A DNA stretch of 64,000 bases, taken from the NCBI GenBank assembly GCA_009746045.1, contig RPFO01000065.1, positions 42,501 to 106,500 of the forward strand. Direction: 5' to 3'. The notes under the pieces were generated by a model, which was not told where the DNA came from, did not search any database, and saw only the letters and a list, made by a program, of their open reading frames with translations. The position numbers and the translations under genes are program-made. This stretch comes from Mesostigma viride. Lineage: Eukaryota > Streptophyta > Mesostigmatophyceae > Mesostigmatales > Mesostigmataceae. Positions 13,901-24,663 of this stretch are shown piece after piece; position 1 is the first letter of the stretch; each line of letters begins with the position of its first letter.

Positions 13901-16127
13901 AGGACATACACGATAGGGGACAGGCACAGGCACAGGCACAGGGCACAGGACATACACAATAGGGGACAGGCACAGGCACAGGCACAGGGCACAGGACATA
14001 CACAATAGGGGACAGGCACAGGCACAGGGCACAGGACATACACGATAGGGTACAGGCACAGGCACAGGGCACAGGACATACACAATAGGGGACAGGCACA
14101 GGCACAGGGCACAGGACATACACGATAGGGGACAGGCACAGGCACAGGGCGCAGGACATACACGATAGGGGACAGGCACAGGCACAGGGCACAGGACATA
14201 CACAATAGGGGACAGGCACAGGCACAGGGCACAGGACATACACGATAGGGGACAGGCACAGGCACAGGGCACACGACATACACGATAGGGGACAGGCACA
14301 GGCACAGGGCACAAGACATACACATTAGGGCACAGGCACAGGCACAGGGCACAGGACATACACGATAGGGGACAGGCACAGGCACAGGGCACAGGACATA
14401 CACGATAGGGGACAGGCACAGGCACAGGGCACAGGACATACACGATAGGGGACAGGCACAGGCACAGGGCACAGGACATACACGATAGGGGACAGGCACA
14501 GGCACAGGGCACAGGACATACACGATAGGGGACAGGCACAGGCACAGGGCACAGGACATACACGATAGGGGACAGGCACAGGCACAGGCACAGGCACAGG
14601 GCACAGGACATACACAATAGTGGACAGGCACAGGCACAGGGCACAGGACATACACGATAGGGGACAGGCACAGGCACAGGGCACAGGACATACACGATAG
14701 GGGACAGGCACAGGCACAGGGCACAGGACATACACGATAGGGGACAGGCACAGGCACAGGGCACAGGACATACACAATAGGGGACAGGCACAGGCACAGG
14801 GCACAGGACATACACGATAGGGGACAGGCACAGGCACAGGGCACGGGACATACACGATAGGGGATAGGCACAGGCACAGGGCACAGGACATACACGATAG
14901 GGGATAGGCACAGGCACAGGCACAGGGCACAGGACATACACAATAGGGCACAGGCACAGGCACAGGGCCCAGGACATACACGATAGTGGACAGGCACAGG
15001 CACAGGGCACAGGACATACACGATAGGGGACAGGCACAGGCACAGGGCACAGGACATACACGATAGGGGACAGGTACAGGCACAGGCACAGGGCACAGGA
15101 CATACACGATAGGGGACAGGTACAGGCACAGGGCACAGGACATACACAATAGGGGACAGGCACAGGGCACAGGCACAGGACATACACGATAGGGGACAGG
15201 CACAGGCACAGGGCACAGGACATACACGATAGGGGACAGGTACAGGCACAGGGCACAGGACATACACGATAGGGGACAGGCACAGGCACAGGGCACAGGA
15301 CATACACAATAGGGGACAGGCACAGGCACAGGGCACAGGACATACACGATAGGGGACAGGCACAGGCACAGGGCACAGGACATACACAATAGGGGACAGG
15401 CACAGGGCACAGGCACAGGGCACAGGACATACACGATAGGGGACAATGCCTTGCGCAAGACTCGGTAGTTGTGAGACACGAGCCACCCAATGACCGACCC
15501 CCTGGGGGGCCCAGCCCCATCGGTCTCATGACTTGCACCCCACAGGTTGGCCCACACCCGCGCCGTCGCTCGCGACTAAAGCGGGCGGCTTGCTCACCAA
15601 GGGGTGGCCCACCCACGCCTTGTGGTGTGCGCGCTACGTAGGCGATGCGCTACATACGCGCGCTACTTACGCAAGGATGGCGACCGCGAGGAGCACGAAG
15701 AGGGGGCCGAAACAGCCCAGCAGCCGCTCAGTGGAACGCTCTGCACACAGCAAGCAGATGTCCACCCTGCAAGGGGGCATTGGGGGGGGAAGGGGGGGGG
15801 AGGGGCGGAGGGGAGGAAGGCCAGCAGGTAATTATTGATGCGTCCATGTATTGTGCACTACCAACAGGACACGTGCGGCATGCCAGCTGGCATACGCAGG
15901 AACGACTGCTTTGAATGCTACCTGCGTGCCCCAGCGCAAAAGGAGGATGTGGATGGGATGACGATGGGATGGGGCACTACAGCGACGTAGTACGGATGCA
16001 CGCTACGGCACTCGGACGAAGGACAGGCATATAGGTAGGCGGGGACAGGAGGCGGACAGCCAAGCTTTAGGCCTACAGTGTAGGCGGCCACGCAGAGAGA
16101 CCGACGAATCATGCGAGGCGTATTCAT
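334..16127 (-). CDS. DHHC-type protein S-acyltransferase (ZDHHC16-like), 11 exons
   Basis: Predicted membrane enzyme that transfers palmitate from acyl-CoA to cysteines of target proteins. Exons on the minus strand: 16127-15922 (least certain), 15766-15671, 10113-9939, 8472-8394, 7220-7172, 6747-6719, 5814-5761, 4978-4905, 1804-1691, 1260-1201, 540-334. All junctions are AG/GT and every split codon closes in phase, giving about 380 aa. Seen in order: hydrophobic segment (LFVLLAVAILA), a second hydrophobic stretch with a PG after it, a cysteine-rich domain (WCKKC, HHCSIC, RQCILKM, then DHHCPW at about 208-213 with Cys211 as the expected acyl acceptor, NCVGYFNYRFFF), a hydrophobic segment, TTVEFY (about 293) and a C-terminal YDLGWARNWQEVF. 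TTxE and a C-terminal NPYDLG-like block are family hallmarks; the tail with MLPSWH is like ZDHHC16. The usual Pro of that block is Arg here (NRYDLG). Introns are long and packed with satellites. The N-terminal exon rests only on an ATG, an open frame and a phase-matched donor. Confidence 0.87.
541..1200 (-). other. Intron 10 of the acyltransferase gene
   Basis: Single-copy sequence between the TTVEF exon and the last exon. The donor is GTATGT directly after 1201 and the acceptor is TGCAG before 540. No further gene is visible. Open frames here on both strands lack recognisable domains. Confidence 0.7.
2781..4520. repeat. 45-bp minisatellite, about 38.7 copies
   Basis: The unit begins ATCTGCTGCCATCCTCAAGC and repeats every 45 bp with few substitutions (for example CAGTGGGCAA for CAATGGACAA, and GGTGCC or TTCC variants). 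Because 45 is a multiple of 3 and the unit has no stop, reading frames stay open for about 1.7 kb on both strands. It lies inside intron 8 of the acyltransferase gene, so these frames are not treated as genes. Confidence 0.97.
4979..5000. repeat. G-homopolymer tract abutting a 3' splice site
   Basis: An uninterrupted G run of about 15 followed by A and more Gs on the plus strand. On the gene (minus) strand it is a C tract ending in AG directly before exon 8 of the acyltransferase, so it serves as the polypyrimidine tract. Confidence 0.85.
7947..7975. repeat. (CA)n microsatellite
   Basis: A run of CA dinucleotides after a CGCGCG stretch, inside intron 4 of the acyltransferase gene. Confidence 0.9.
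9418..9640. repeat. (CCCCAG)n hexanucleotide array
   Basis: About 37 copies of CCCCAG with rare variants (one CCCTAG and a shortened CCCAG unit). It lies in intron 3 of the acyltransferase. Long Pro/Ser, Pro/Ala or Gly/Ala frames across it are repeat artefacts. Confidence 0.95.
10151..10695. repeat. 17-bp minisatellite, 32 copies
   Basis: The unit GTTGGCACGTGGACAGG is repeated almost perfectly 32 times and contains the palindrome CACGTG once per unit. It sits just upstream (gene sense) of the C-tract acceptor of exon 3 in the 5.5 kb intron 2. The unit is not a multiple of 3 but has no stops in any frame, so all three frames stay open. Confidence 0.97.
10991..12059. repeat. 37-bp minisatellite with 222-bp higher-order period
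   Basis: About 29 copies of a 37-bp unit starting CGCCAAAGTGCTCCTGCCGC. Variant positions (AGAGCTC for AGTGCTC, GCGGC for GCGCC, CTGTCGC for CTGCCGC, GGACG or GAACG) recur every six units, so near-identical 222-bp blocks start around 11049, 11271 and 11493. It lies in intron 2 of the acyltransferase. Confidence 0.95.
12501..15445. repeat. About 40-bp minisatellite, roughly 2.9 kb
   Basis: The unit contains ACATACACGATAGGGGACAG followed by a variable number of AGGCAC hexamers and GGGCAC. Length varies in 6-bp steps, because the hexamer copy number changes, plus occasional CGATAG/CAATAG alternation. About 73 units. Located in intron 2 of the acyltransferase gene. The long Cys/Pro/Val-rich minus-strand frames across it are not genes. 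Confidence 0.96.
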
Positions 16128-17346
16128 CTAATCATCCGGGCTCCAGCTAAAGCCAGCTTACAATTGCGAGACAGACCGCCTTGTAAACGGTATTCTCGTA
16201 AGGTTGGCCAGCCATGCTGTCATTCCAGGAGGCATATGCCGTCGCGGGGAGCTACGGCTGGCCAAGAGATGTCTCCAAAGCAGCATGGCGGGTGTATAAC
16301 ATCACCCAGGACAGCCCGTACTGCATAATTGGCGAAACAAATCCCCTGTCGCGCTGCAAGCTACTACCGCTGCGTCAGGGCGTTCAAAATGCTGAACAAA
16401 TCGCTGTTTTACAAACACCGCCATAGACAAGGTTCATGTCTGCATTTGTCCAGAAACCTACACAACGCTGGTTAAGCCGCGCAGAAGGAATATCATCGGG
16501 CCAGCAATGTCATGCTTGAGCATCATCCCTTGCGGGCATCATGCAACGGACAAGTTTTCGTCGTATATTTATGCTTATTCACTATGCTTACATCCTGGCA
16601 TTATTTTGTCGTTGGTCTCAGGTCTGCCACCCAGATCATGGCAATAGCTGATACACCAGTGCTAGTCAGGCATTCCAATGCATTGAATAATCCAGGCCAG
16701 CAATGAGCAATTATATATATCCTATATGATATATATGCCACTTCTACTGTCTCACTCAGTCTTATATGTTATACATACTTGATAGTAGAGAAGTAGCCCT
16801 ATCATCCTTATCAGTTATCGGCTGGTTTCCTGGGCAATCTCAATCTTGTAACGAACTCCCTACGTCCCAACTGTTGAACCTGCCACATGAGGTGGCGTTG
16901 CGTCAAACCGCCAGCTGCCCACTACAGTACAACCTACTCACGCGTCAATTATTGTGAAATGTGAACGCTTCGTAACATGGCAGAGCGCATTACTGGTGAA
17001 AATTCCTTGTTGAACAATCGGTTATGTACACAATTTGCTTAACAATTTCCTCTGGAACGTGTGCCAACAATGCCTCCTGCTGAGGGAAACGCGTTGTTTA
17101 GGCAATTCTAATAATTTGTGCCCTGGGCCGTGGCAGTTTCAGTAGTTTGCAGTTGATTCATGTCGGCTGCTCTAGGACGCACGCAAGGCCGTCTCTCTGG
17201 CCAATTGCCTGTCAGGACACTAATGGCAGGGCCTGCTACCTAGTTTATCGACCATGGACATTTTGAATCGTTGAACAGTTAGTAGTAATTTTCGATCGTA
17301 GAACAGTAGTTTGCTGAACTTGTATTTGGGCTTTCAGTAAAAGAGC
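16128..17346. promoter_or_regulatory. Divergent upstream region between acyltransferase and transporter
   Basis: About 1.2 kb separates the proposed start codons of two divergently transcribed genes, so both promoters are likely here. It is single-copy and moderately AT-rich, with an ATATATATCCTATATGATAT stretch near 16712. I do not see a convincing TATA box tied to a transcription start. Short open frames here have no recognisable domains. Confidence 0.4.
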
Positions 17347-20300
17347 ATGGCGAGAGTGGATTTGCCCGACTGTTCGTACGAGCATGGAGGCTCCAGAATT
17401 AAATTGGATGCCTATTTTAACATTGTTAACGCGCTCATAGGAAGTTCCTTTCTTGCGCTGCCCATAGGCTTTGAGAAAGCGGGAATTATGTCGGGACTGG
17501 CGTTAATGGGCGTGCTGGTACTAAGTATTGCCTACTCCGTCAGGCTCTTGATGCATTGCAAACACGCAAGGCCGGCGGGTGCAATCGTCCTGTTTGATGA
17601 CGTAGGCTTTGCGGCCTTTGGACAGGCGGGAAGGAATGTTGCGAATGTAGCGCTGGTTCTGAGCCAGGTTGGGTTTGTCTGTTCGTACCTGGTGTTCGCG
17701 GCCGAGAATTTTTATGATGTCCTGCGATGCGATCATGGCGGGTGCTTTCTGAGCAAATCGGGATTCGTCATCGCACTAGCGCCCATGGCGTACGTGCTTG
17801 TGTTGATTCGAAGGTGAGATAGCATAGCGAGAAATCAGTTTGTCATGTTCCTTTGCAGATAACAGTCTGCAGGTTGGCCAATTGCCCTTGCGCAGACGTG
17901 CTCAAGGCCGTCGCCGTTGCATAGTACCATTTTTTATGCACAATACTCCACATCCGTCGTGTCTTCCGCCACTTGATGGAATTCATTGGCACGCGCTGTC
18001 CCCTTGAGACCTGGTTGTCTGCCTTGCACGGCACGCATGGCCCTTGTGTGTTCATTGCACAGGTCCCACACTATGTGCATTCACACTACTGAAGGACTAA
18101 GTGTTATGTTGATTCAGGGTAAACGCCTGGAAGGTGCCTCCTGTTTATTCCCCTGCGGGCCCTGCAACTCCCGTTCGCACTATTTTGCGGCAGCCTCCTG
18201 CTCACCAAGCCCCCCCTTTTCTGCTTCCCCAGCGCATCTGTTCCCTTCAATTCATCAACCAATTGTTCCGATGACATCAACCCGTCCGCAGTGTCCGGCC
18301 TATGCATGATATGCCCACCCACCTTGACGATCGTTTCATCCCGCGACCCATTGCACTTACTCCCACTGCATCCCACTTCCTTGCTGTCACGGTTTGCTCC
18401 ACTCCACTACTCCCCCGGCTCAATGCCTCACATCAGTGTCATTTCAACGGCTTACTTTCCACACTAACACCTCATGTACCCTCCCTTTTCCCGCCTTCCA
18501 CTCCCCCTCCCCCCCCCTCCCCCCCCGTTCCAATTCCCTCAAATAACCTCCCCGTCCAACCTCCCACTCTAACCCGCTTCTGCCCCTGCCTTCCACCGCC
18601 CCTTCTCGCCACCCTCCTCCGCCCTCCCCCCCGCCCCCACCCCCACCCCCTTTCCCTTCCCATCCTTCTCCCCCCCCTTCCCACACACACACAGCGTGGA
18701 CAAGCTGGCCATGGTCTCCTTCCTCGCCCTCATCTCCATCGTATACTCCATCGCCGTCGTCTACTACGACGGCAGTACGCGCGGGCAACGCCTGCACTGG
18801 CCGTGGGACGTGAACGCGTATGGGCCCTGGCTCAAGTGGGCCACCTTCCCCGACTTCTTTGGTGCGTCGCGCTCATGGGGTCACCGGTGTAGAGTGCCAT
18901 GGGTCCAAAGCGCGCGTGAGGACCATCTTGTGTGGGAGGTCAACCCTGGGCGATGTGTCAAACCTCGTTGTTGGCTCAATCCTGTGCACTAGTCAACCCT
19001 TGCCATGGGTCCAACCTGCGTAATGCCGGTCATACATGAATGACCCCCACCTACGTTCCTGATTCCCATATCTAGTTTCCGTGCATCGTTTTTCATCGAA
19101 GCAAGAAAGCCGTCACCCCCATCTCACTGCGGCCATGCACACCTGTCCTGGCCCCTACCCTCACCGCCCACTCTCCCCCCCCTCCCTCCTGCAGGCATCG
19201 CTGTCTTCTCCTTCTGCTGCCAGGCGGTGGCGATGTCCATGGCCCACAGCATCCCGTCCGACAACTGCGAGGGCGAAGCGGAGGGACCGGCCGCATGCGC
19301 ACGCGCCGAATGCAGTGCCAGCCGGGGCGGGCGGCTCAGCAATATACACCAGCACAGTGACAGCCAGGGCCAGGGGCGCTACGTCCCCCCTTTGGAAGGC
19401 AGCGTGGTGCAAGGAGGCAGCCTGGAGGGTGCGGGTGGTGGTGGTCAACACCGGGGGGTGGCCATACCGGTAGAGGGGGACGACGACACCCGCTCGCTAC
19501 TGGGCCACGGGGGCCACCCAGCGTTGTCTACAGGTACAGGGTAGCTTGAGGTACATGCTTGCTAAAGATATCCATCGGTGCTTGCCTGGTCTTTCTGCGT
19601 GTGGTTGGCTTGCCCACGCAGTGGCGGCAGTGATGTGTGGCGGCAGAGTGTCTGTATGTTGAAGTCGCCTTTGCCTGAATGTGCCCAGGTGGTGGCAGCG
19701 GTGTGCCGGGGCAGTGTTTGCTTGTAATACATACGTGCCTGACATGATCCCCCTATGTCCGTGCCCAGCATCCCTGTGGAACGCTAAAGTTGGAATCCAA
19801 CTACCACAGTGGTGTCCGTGCGAAGCACTAGGTGCGTACAGCTGCCAGCAGGTACAGGGACAACTTGGCTGGCCCGCAGCTAGGTATCATGCCACGCAGG
19901 TGTCTGCATTGGTGGCACTGACCACCATCGTGACGTGACATCAAATGGTCCCAGGCGCATCCGACCCACACCCTTTTCTCTGCTCATACGATGCTGTTTT
20001 GATCCCACCTAGTTTTTCCCAATGCCTTCCTCCTCCCTATTAATACCCTTTTTGAACCCGTGTCCCATCCCCTCTCCCTACAACGCTCTCCCCCGCGTCC
20101 TCCCCTCCTCTGCCCACCCTGGCACCCTCCTGTCCCGCTCACCCAAGCCTGCGCTGTGTTGATGCCCCCACCTTACTGCCCCCTTCCTCCCACCGGGTCG
20201 CGCATCCAAGCTCCTCTTCTTCATGCTGGGCCTCCTTTTCCCCCCTCGCTCCTGTCCCCCCTCACTCACCTGCCCCCCCCCCCCCCCTTGTGCCCCCTGC

Positions 20301-21935
20301 AGCCAAGCGCAGCCCCTACATGGCCCACGCGCACGCGCGCTCCTTCCTCTGGGTGCTCGACCTATCGCTGATCACCGTGGGCATCATCTACGCCTCCTTT
20401 GGCGCGCTCGGTTACATGTTCTACGGGTCGTCCGTGCGGCCGTCTGTCACGGAGAACCTGGCCCACGGGTTTGCCGGCATCGCCGTCCGTGTCGGACTTT
20501 CTCTCATGTGCATCATGTCGATCCCTGTGCAGCTGTTCCCTGTCACGCAGCTGCTGGAGAAGGAGGCGGTGAGTGGCACACGCCGGCATGCATGGTGATT
20601 GGTTGCAGGTGCTGGAATGCATGACTATTGGTTGCGGATGCCAGCACAGTCGTAGGTTGCCACAACCACCAGCAGTTGCATCTGCCAGCACTCAAATAGG
20701 GTTGTACTAGAAGCTACTCGTGGCCCGCAGGCAGCGGTAATTTGCCGTTACAGTGCGACCTTGGCTTCGCACGGCCACCTGCGGTGTTGACCCCACCTGC
20801 AGTGTTGGATGGAGGACGCCACCACCGGTTGGATGGAGGTTGTATGTGACGAGGATGAACTGATTGCCTAGGCGTCGACTGTGCGTCCCTCCCCGACAGG
20901 GGTGAGACCCCACTGTTCCAAACATTGTGTATACGATGGGCCGGTGACATTGCAGTCGCGAAAAGGCTAAGGGAAACTCTTGTTGGACCACCCAACCACC
21001 ACGGATTGTCCTCGAACCAACGGGTGAGGATCCGTTCCCATCGTCCTGGTTTTGCGGTGGTTATGCGCACAAGGGTTAAGTGCGGAAACAACCCCAGCAC
21101 CCTGTGCCAATCTAGATGGGTGTGGGTCAGATCTCCCCTAGTTGCCCTTATTATTACACTGACACAGTCAGCACGTGACCGGATTGGACCAGCCTCTGGG
21201 TTTGCTGGTACGAGTTTAATAACATTGTTTTCGTTGCTACTGCCTGCCTCCATTGTTGCGCTCTGGGGATCCTGCTGGGTGGATGTTTGCCAGGTCAAAC
21301 AAGGCTGCCTCTCACCGGAGGACGCCAACTGCACGAAGAGCTTCTGGAAACGCAACGCTTTCCGCTTCCTCATCGTGGCCTGCCCCTCTGCGCTGGCGGT
21401 GGGCCTGCCCTGCTTCACCATGGTGTGTGTCCCTGTGCTATTCTCGTCACTGCTCTGTGCGGTGGGCCTGCCCTGCTTCACCACTGCTTCACCATGGTAT
21501 GCCCCCTCTTGCTATCGTTTTCTCTGCGTGATACCACGCATGTCCCCTTGTGCGTGGTTTTATTTGATGGTCAGTGGTGCATATTGCTAAGTAATACTAG
21601 CCCAGCCCCCACATGTTTAAAATTCCTCCCCACTGGGGCACTGTCACTCGCTTGTCATGTCTTGTACATGCTTGCGTTATTTCCTGCTCATGAATGACCT
21701 TCCTGTGGCCATCCATTGCTATCGGCTCGTGCAGGTGACCAACCTCTGTGGTGCGCTCTGTCAGTCGTTGGTGGCCTTTATCCTGCCGCCCGTATTTTAT
21801 GTCAAGATGTTTCATGGCCACTTGAACCTCCTGGACGTGATCAGCTGCATGTGCCTGTTCTTGTTGGGAATAATCGGGGCCGCTATTGGGACGAGCCAAA
21901 CACTTGTAGAGTTTTTTAGGGGCATGTGTATGTAG
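17347..21935 (+). CDS. Amino acid/auxin permease (AAAP) family transporter, SLC36/AVT3-like, 6 exons
   Basis: Predicted proton-coupled neutral amino acid transporter of an internal or plasma membrane. Exons: 17347-17813, 18695-18861, 19195-19533, 20303-20568, 21294-21422, 21735-21935. All introns are GT-AG and phases close (split codons Ser, Gly and Ala), giving 522 aa. Seen: N-terminal FNIVNALIGSSFLALPIGF, the conserved first-helix segment; LSQVGFVCSYLVFAAENF in the helix 3 region; GIAVFSFCCQAVAMSMAHSI; then a hydrophilic stretch of about 90 aa (exon 3 end), and further hydrophobic helices in exons 4 to 6 ending FFRGMCM. The SQxGF(x)xSYLxF signature is shared by the SLC36 and plant AVT3 groups. 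The hydrophilic insert in exon 3 is long for the family and could partly be a retained intron. The start is the only ATG ahead of the first helix. Confidence 0.92.
20274..20287 (+). repeat. C-homopolymer tract before exon 4 of the transporter
   Basis: A C run of about 14 precedes TTGTGCCCCCTGCAG and exon 4, so it forms most of the polypyrimidine tract. Other introns of this gene are also strongly C/T-rich before the acceptor (about 18480-18690). Confidence 0.85.
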
Positions 21936-22287
21936 ACTACCAGGCACCAATCCCAGGGAATGTTATGTTGTATTCTTCGCAAAGTGCTGGTGGTTATTTG
22001 CAGTGATACATTTACAAGATTGGAAAATCTTGTCAACACAGATCTACCAATGGCCTCTTTTATTTGAGGCAATGGATAGCGGTCGGCATGCTAGCAGAGC
22101 TGGGCAGCCCTCCACTGAGAGATACGACAAATATATAGGTAGATGACCTCACTGATGTAACATCAAAGAGACAGCGCAGGTGTAGGGGTATTGAATGTTG
22201 CAACTTATACGGACTTCATGATTATAAGGGTTCATGCCCCGCGGCTCTCCAACGGGACTGCGTGACTAAAATCAATTAGTAGTAATT
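21936..22287. other. Downstream flank of the transporter gene
   Basis: Presumed 3' UTR and intergenic DNA. No gene or repeat recognised before the repeat-derived sequence that starts near 22288. Confidence 0.45.
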
Positions 22288-22411
22288 ATGATTGTCTCCT
22301 TGATGATGCGGGGCTTCGGTAGAGCTGGAACTGTTGCATGCTGCATGCGATCGTTGTAGCTTTGTAAGTTGTGTTGGCTTGATTCTTGCATGGCCAGCTA
22401 TGATTATTTTC

Positions 22412-22490
22412 TGTAGGGTTCTTCCCTTTGGGGGGGGTTCCCTTATGTTGCATGCCGATCTTACCCTCCATAGTTTATATGCCATGTAAA
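22412..22490 (+). repeat. Diverged copy of a dispersed short repeat
   Basis: The block from CTGTAGGGTTCTTCCCTTTG to CTCCATAGTTTAT aligns with the better preserved copies that start at 24312 and 25173 (AGGGTTCTTCTTCTTTTCGG, then CATGCCAATCTCACCTCC). Probably a MITE-like or tail repeat. Degenerate. Confidence 0.6.
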
Positions 22491-22624
22491 TAGATACTAA
22501 AATAGAAATATTCAGTTGTCTCAGTAGGGATTCGGGCTGTGGTGCCCGTAACCCTGCAACTAGAAGCTAGATAGTCATCCAACCCATCCATTTCCATGTC
22601 GCGTTTGCGTGTCATTATGTCCTA

Positions 22625-22955
22625 GCCACCCGTGGACTTTTCGTGATAGACTCGGCATGGACATGTGCTACACTAGACGTGACGGGCTCACACCCGGGCA
22701 GCCTCCTGGTTTTTCTGTAATATGGAGGCAGATGGTACGCAAGGATACCACCCCAAAGTCATGACCTACCCACAGCAGTTGCTGGCCGACCTAGTGGTCC
22801 CAGCCCCGTTTGAACATCGCATTCACTCCCTCTCTCTTGCTTGGACTGCTATGCAGGACAAGAAGAGGTGGAAGACCATTGTCCAGGCTCATACGCCCGC
22901 CCCTGTGGGCAAGCCTCCTCCCCCCAAGCGGAAGGGGCGCTTTGCTGAGTAGAAT
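22625..22955 (+). pseudogene. LINE ORF2 C-terminal tail fragment
   Basis: The stretch around CATGGACATGTGCTACACTA and the following bases match, in inverse orientation, the 3' part of the LINE ORF at 35601-35820. It ends with an open tail of the form KKRWKTIVQ, then PAPVGK and a Lys/Pro-rich end. Similar tails occur at 24027, 29390, 35601 and 43875. Frameshifted relative to the other copies and lacking the RT, so a dead 3' remnant. Confidence 0.7.
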
Positions 22956-23109
22956 AGGTAGGGTTTTCTAGATAATAGATCAGCTTAGAGTTAGATTAGT
23001 TCTGTTTCGCGGCTTTGCCCACCTCCATCCATCCAGCAAGGGAATATGTGCTACATGATCTCCCAACGGAGTCATGTTATAATTTTACTTTATTTTATTT
23101 TATTTAGTA

Positions 23110-23911
23110 TATTACGCACTGCGGCAGCTGCGGGCTCGCTCTCGATACCGGCTACCGACTTGGACGCACTACATCGCGTGCATGGGTGGCCAGCAGAACC
23201 AGAACTGGTTCCTCTATCTCCATACCGCTCTCCTCCGGGTGGTGTGTGCCATGCATGGTTCGGTCGGTCTTTCCCCACTCCACCATCAAGTGCGAGGACG
23301 CGGATGGGGCCGCCCTCTACTCACCCAACCACCGCCCTGACGTTACCGTGCTTGACTGCGACGGGCAGGGTTGCCACCTGCTCATCGATGTCTCCGTGGC
23401 TCGGCCGCTCTCCGGTCGCCACATCCTCCGGGCGGCTGTGGATGCCGGCGCTGCTGCCGCTGTGGCTGAGCGCGACAAGTGTGCCTCCTACGGCAATGTG
23501 GGGCCCCACCGGTCGGGTCATCCCCTTTGTCCTTGAGGAGTTCGGGGCCATGGGCCCAAAGACAGCGGAGTTTTTCCACGAGTGCTGCGGCCAGCGCCGT
23601 GAAGACCGCCTCGGCCTCGAGGGTCAGACCGCCCCGGCCGTGGTCTGCCCGCACGTGGTCCTCGTATTGGCGGCAGCGCCTGTCACTCGCCCTCACTTGC
23701 ACCGTGGCTGATGTGTTACAGTATGTATTCCGCCGCACCCAGGCCGACTTTGTCGCGACCTATGCGGTCTAGATCCCTCCCAGGCCTGCCTGGTGGGCCA
23801 GCAGGGATGTTGCTGCGTGTCGTAGTTTTGTGATGTAGTTAGTTGTACCTTGTGCAGCTGGCATGATCCTTGTATGTCCGTGTCGGATTACTATTAAGTA
23901 AGTAAGTAAGT
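23110..23911 (+). pseudogene. LINE ORF2 C-terminal domain remnant with (TAAG)n tail
   Basis: Broken frames encode PDVTVLD, then HLLIDVSVARPLS, an Ala-rich helix, and VIPFVLEEFGAMGPKTAEFF. This order (a nuclease-like DVTV segment, an Ala-rich stretch, then VPFxxExFGxxGP) is known at the C-terminus of many LINE reverse transcriptase proteins. Several frameshifts are needed to read it. It ends at a stop near 23770 and is followed by a short (TAAG)n run at 23893-23911, which looks like a microsatellite-type LINE 3' tail. Confidence 0.7.
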
Positions 23912-24026
23912 ACTTGTGTATCATGCGCAAAGGCATGCCACGGAGTACTATGCTAATCTCATTAGAAAAATAATTACACAAAAGTTTAAACAAATATCGT
24001 CTGCATCATCCCCCAACCGTTAAGCA

Positions 24027-24288
24027 CTAGATGGGGATGTAATCCTCATCCGAGCTGTCCTCTACTGTAATGGCAGACGAGGCGGTAGTGTAGCGGCTAT
24101 CCTCAGGACCAATAACCTCCACCTGCGGACTTCTACCCTGGCTAGCAACGGGCCGCGGGGCCCGTGGGGAGAAAACAGGAGCATACCCCTCGGGAAGGTG
24201 CTTATCGCAGATGGCAGCCCATTTCTCCTTGTCAATCATGCGGGCGCGGAGTACGGATAGTCCCAGAAGCCCTGCATCTTTATTACTA
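24027..24288 (-). pseudogene. LINE ORF2 C-terminal tail fragment
   Basis: The open frame begins GLLGLSVLRARMIDKEKWAA and ends in an acidic SSDEDYIPI. It shares the GLSV(x)xxxM(M/I)DKxKW signature with the fragments at 29390 and 35601. Only the last 85 or so residues of the LINE protein remain, flanked upstream by AT-rich repeat DNA, so it is a remnant and not a small host gene. Confidence 0.6.
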
Positions 24289-24311
24289 TTAATTTAGGAT
24301 TACTATTAATT

Positions 24312-24662
24312 TAATTTCTTCAGGGTTCTTCTTCTTTTCGGGGTTTTCCATATGAATTACATGCCAATCTCACCTCCTTAATTTATCCTTCTCATGCAAT
24401 GAATATATATTTTAAAATATAGTTACTTAAATCAGAGTAAAGGCACCCATGCACGTAAAAAAAAACAAGCCGACGCTAACAAGGGATACCACGACAAAAC
24501 AACTATACAGCCTGCATGGGACACTCGATCCACACCGCGGAATGAAGTAAAACAGCCGAATAACAGCTATTATATATAGCTAGTTAGCTATATAGTTAGC
24601 GTTGGCTTTGTTTATTTTTACGTGGGTGCCTGTACTCTGATTTTAGTAATTATATTTTTAAA
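24312..24662. repeat. Fold-back repeat unit (inverted arms about 24415-24482 and 24597-24662)
   Basis: The left arm contains ATCAGAGTAAAGGCACCCAT then GCACGTAAAAAA and CCGACGCTAAC. The right arm is its imperfect reverse complement (GTTAGCGTTGGCTTTGTTTA then TACGTGGGTGCC and TACTCTGATTTTAG). The loop of about 115 bp carries a TATATATAGCTAGTTAGCTA palindrome. No coding capacity, so it resembles a MITE or fold-back element. Confidence 0.75.
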
Positions 24663-24663
24663 T

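Noticed and set aside
12280-15486. Minus-strand ORFs up to 1068 aa rich in Cys/Pro/Val
   Set aside because: Translation of the 40-bp minisatellite in three frames; no non-repeat coding signature and intron location.
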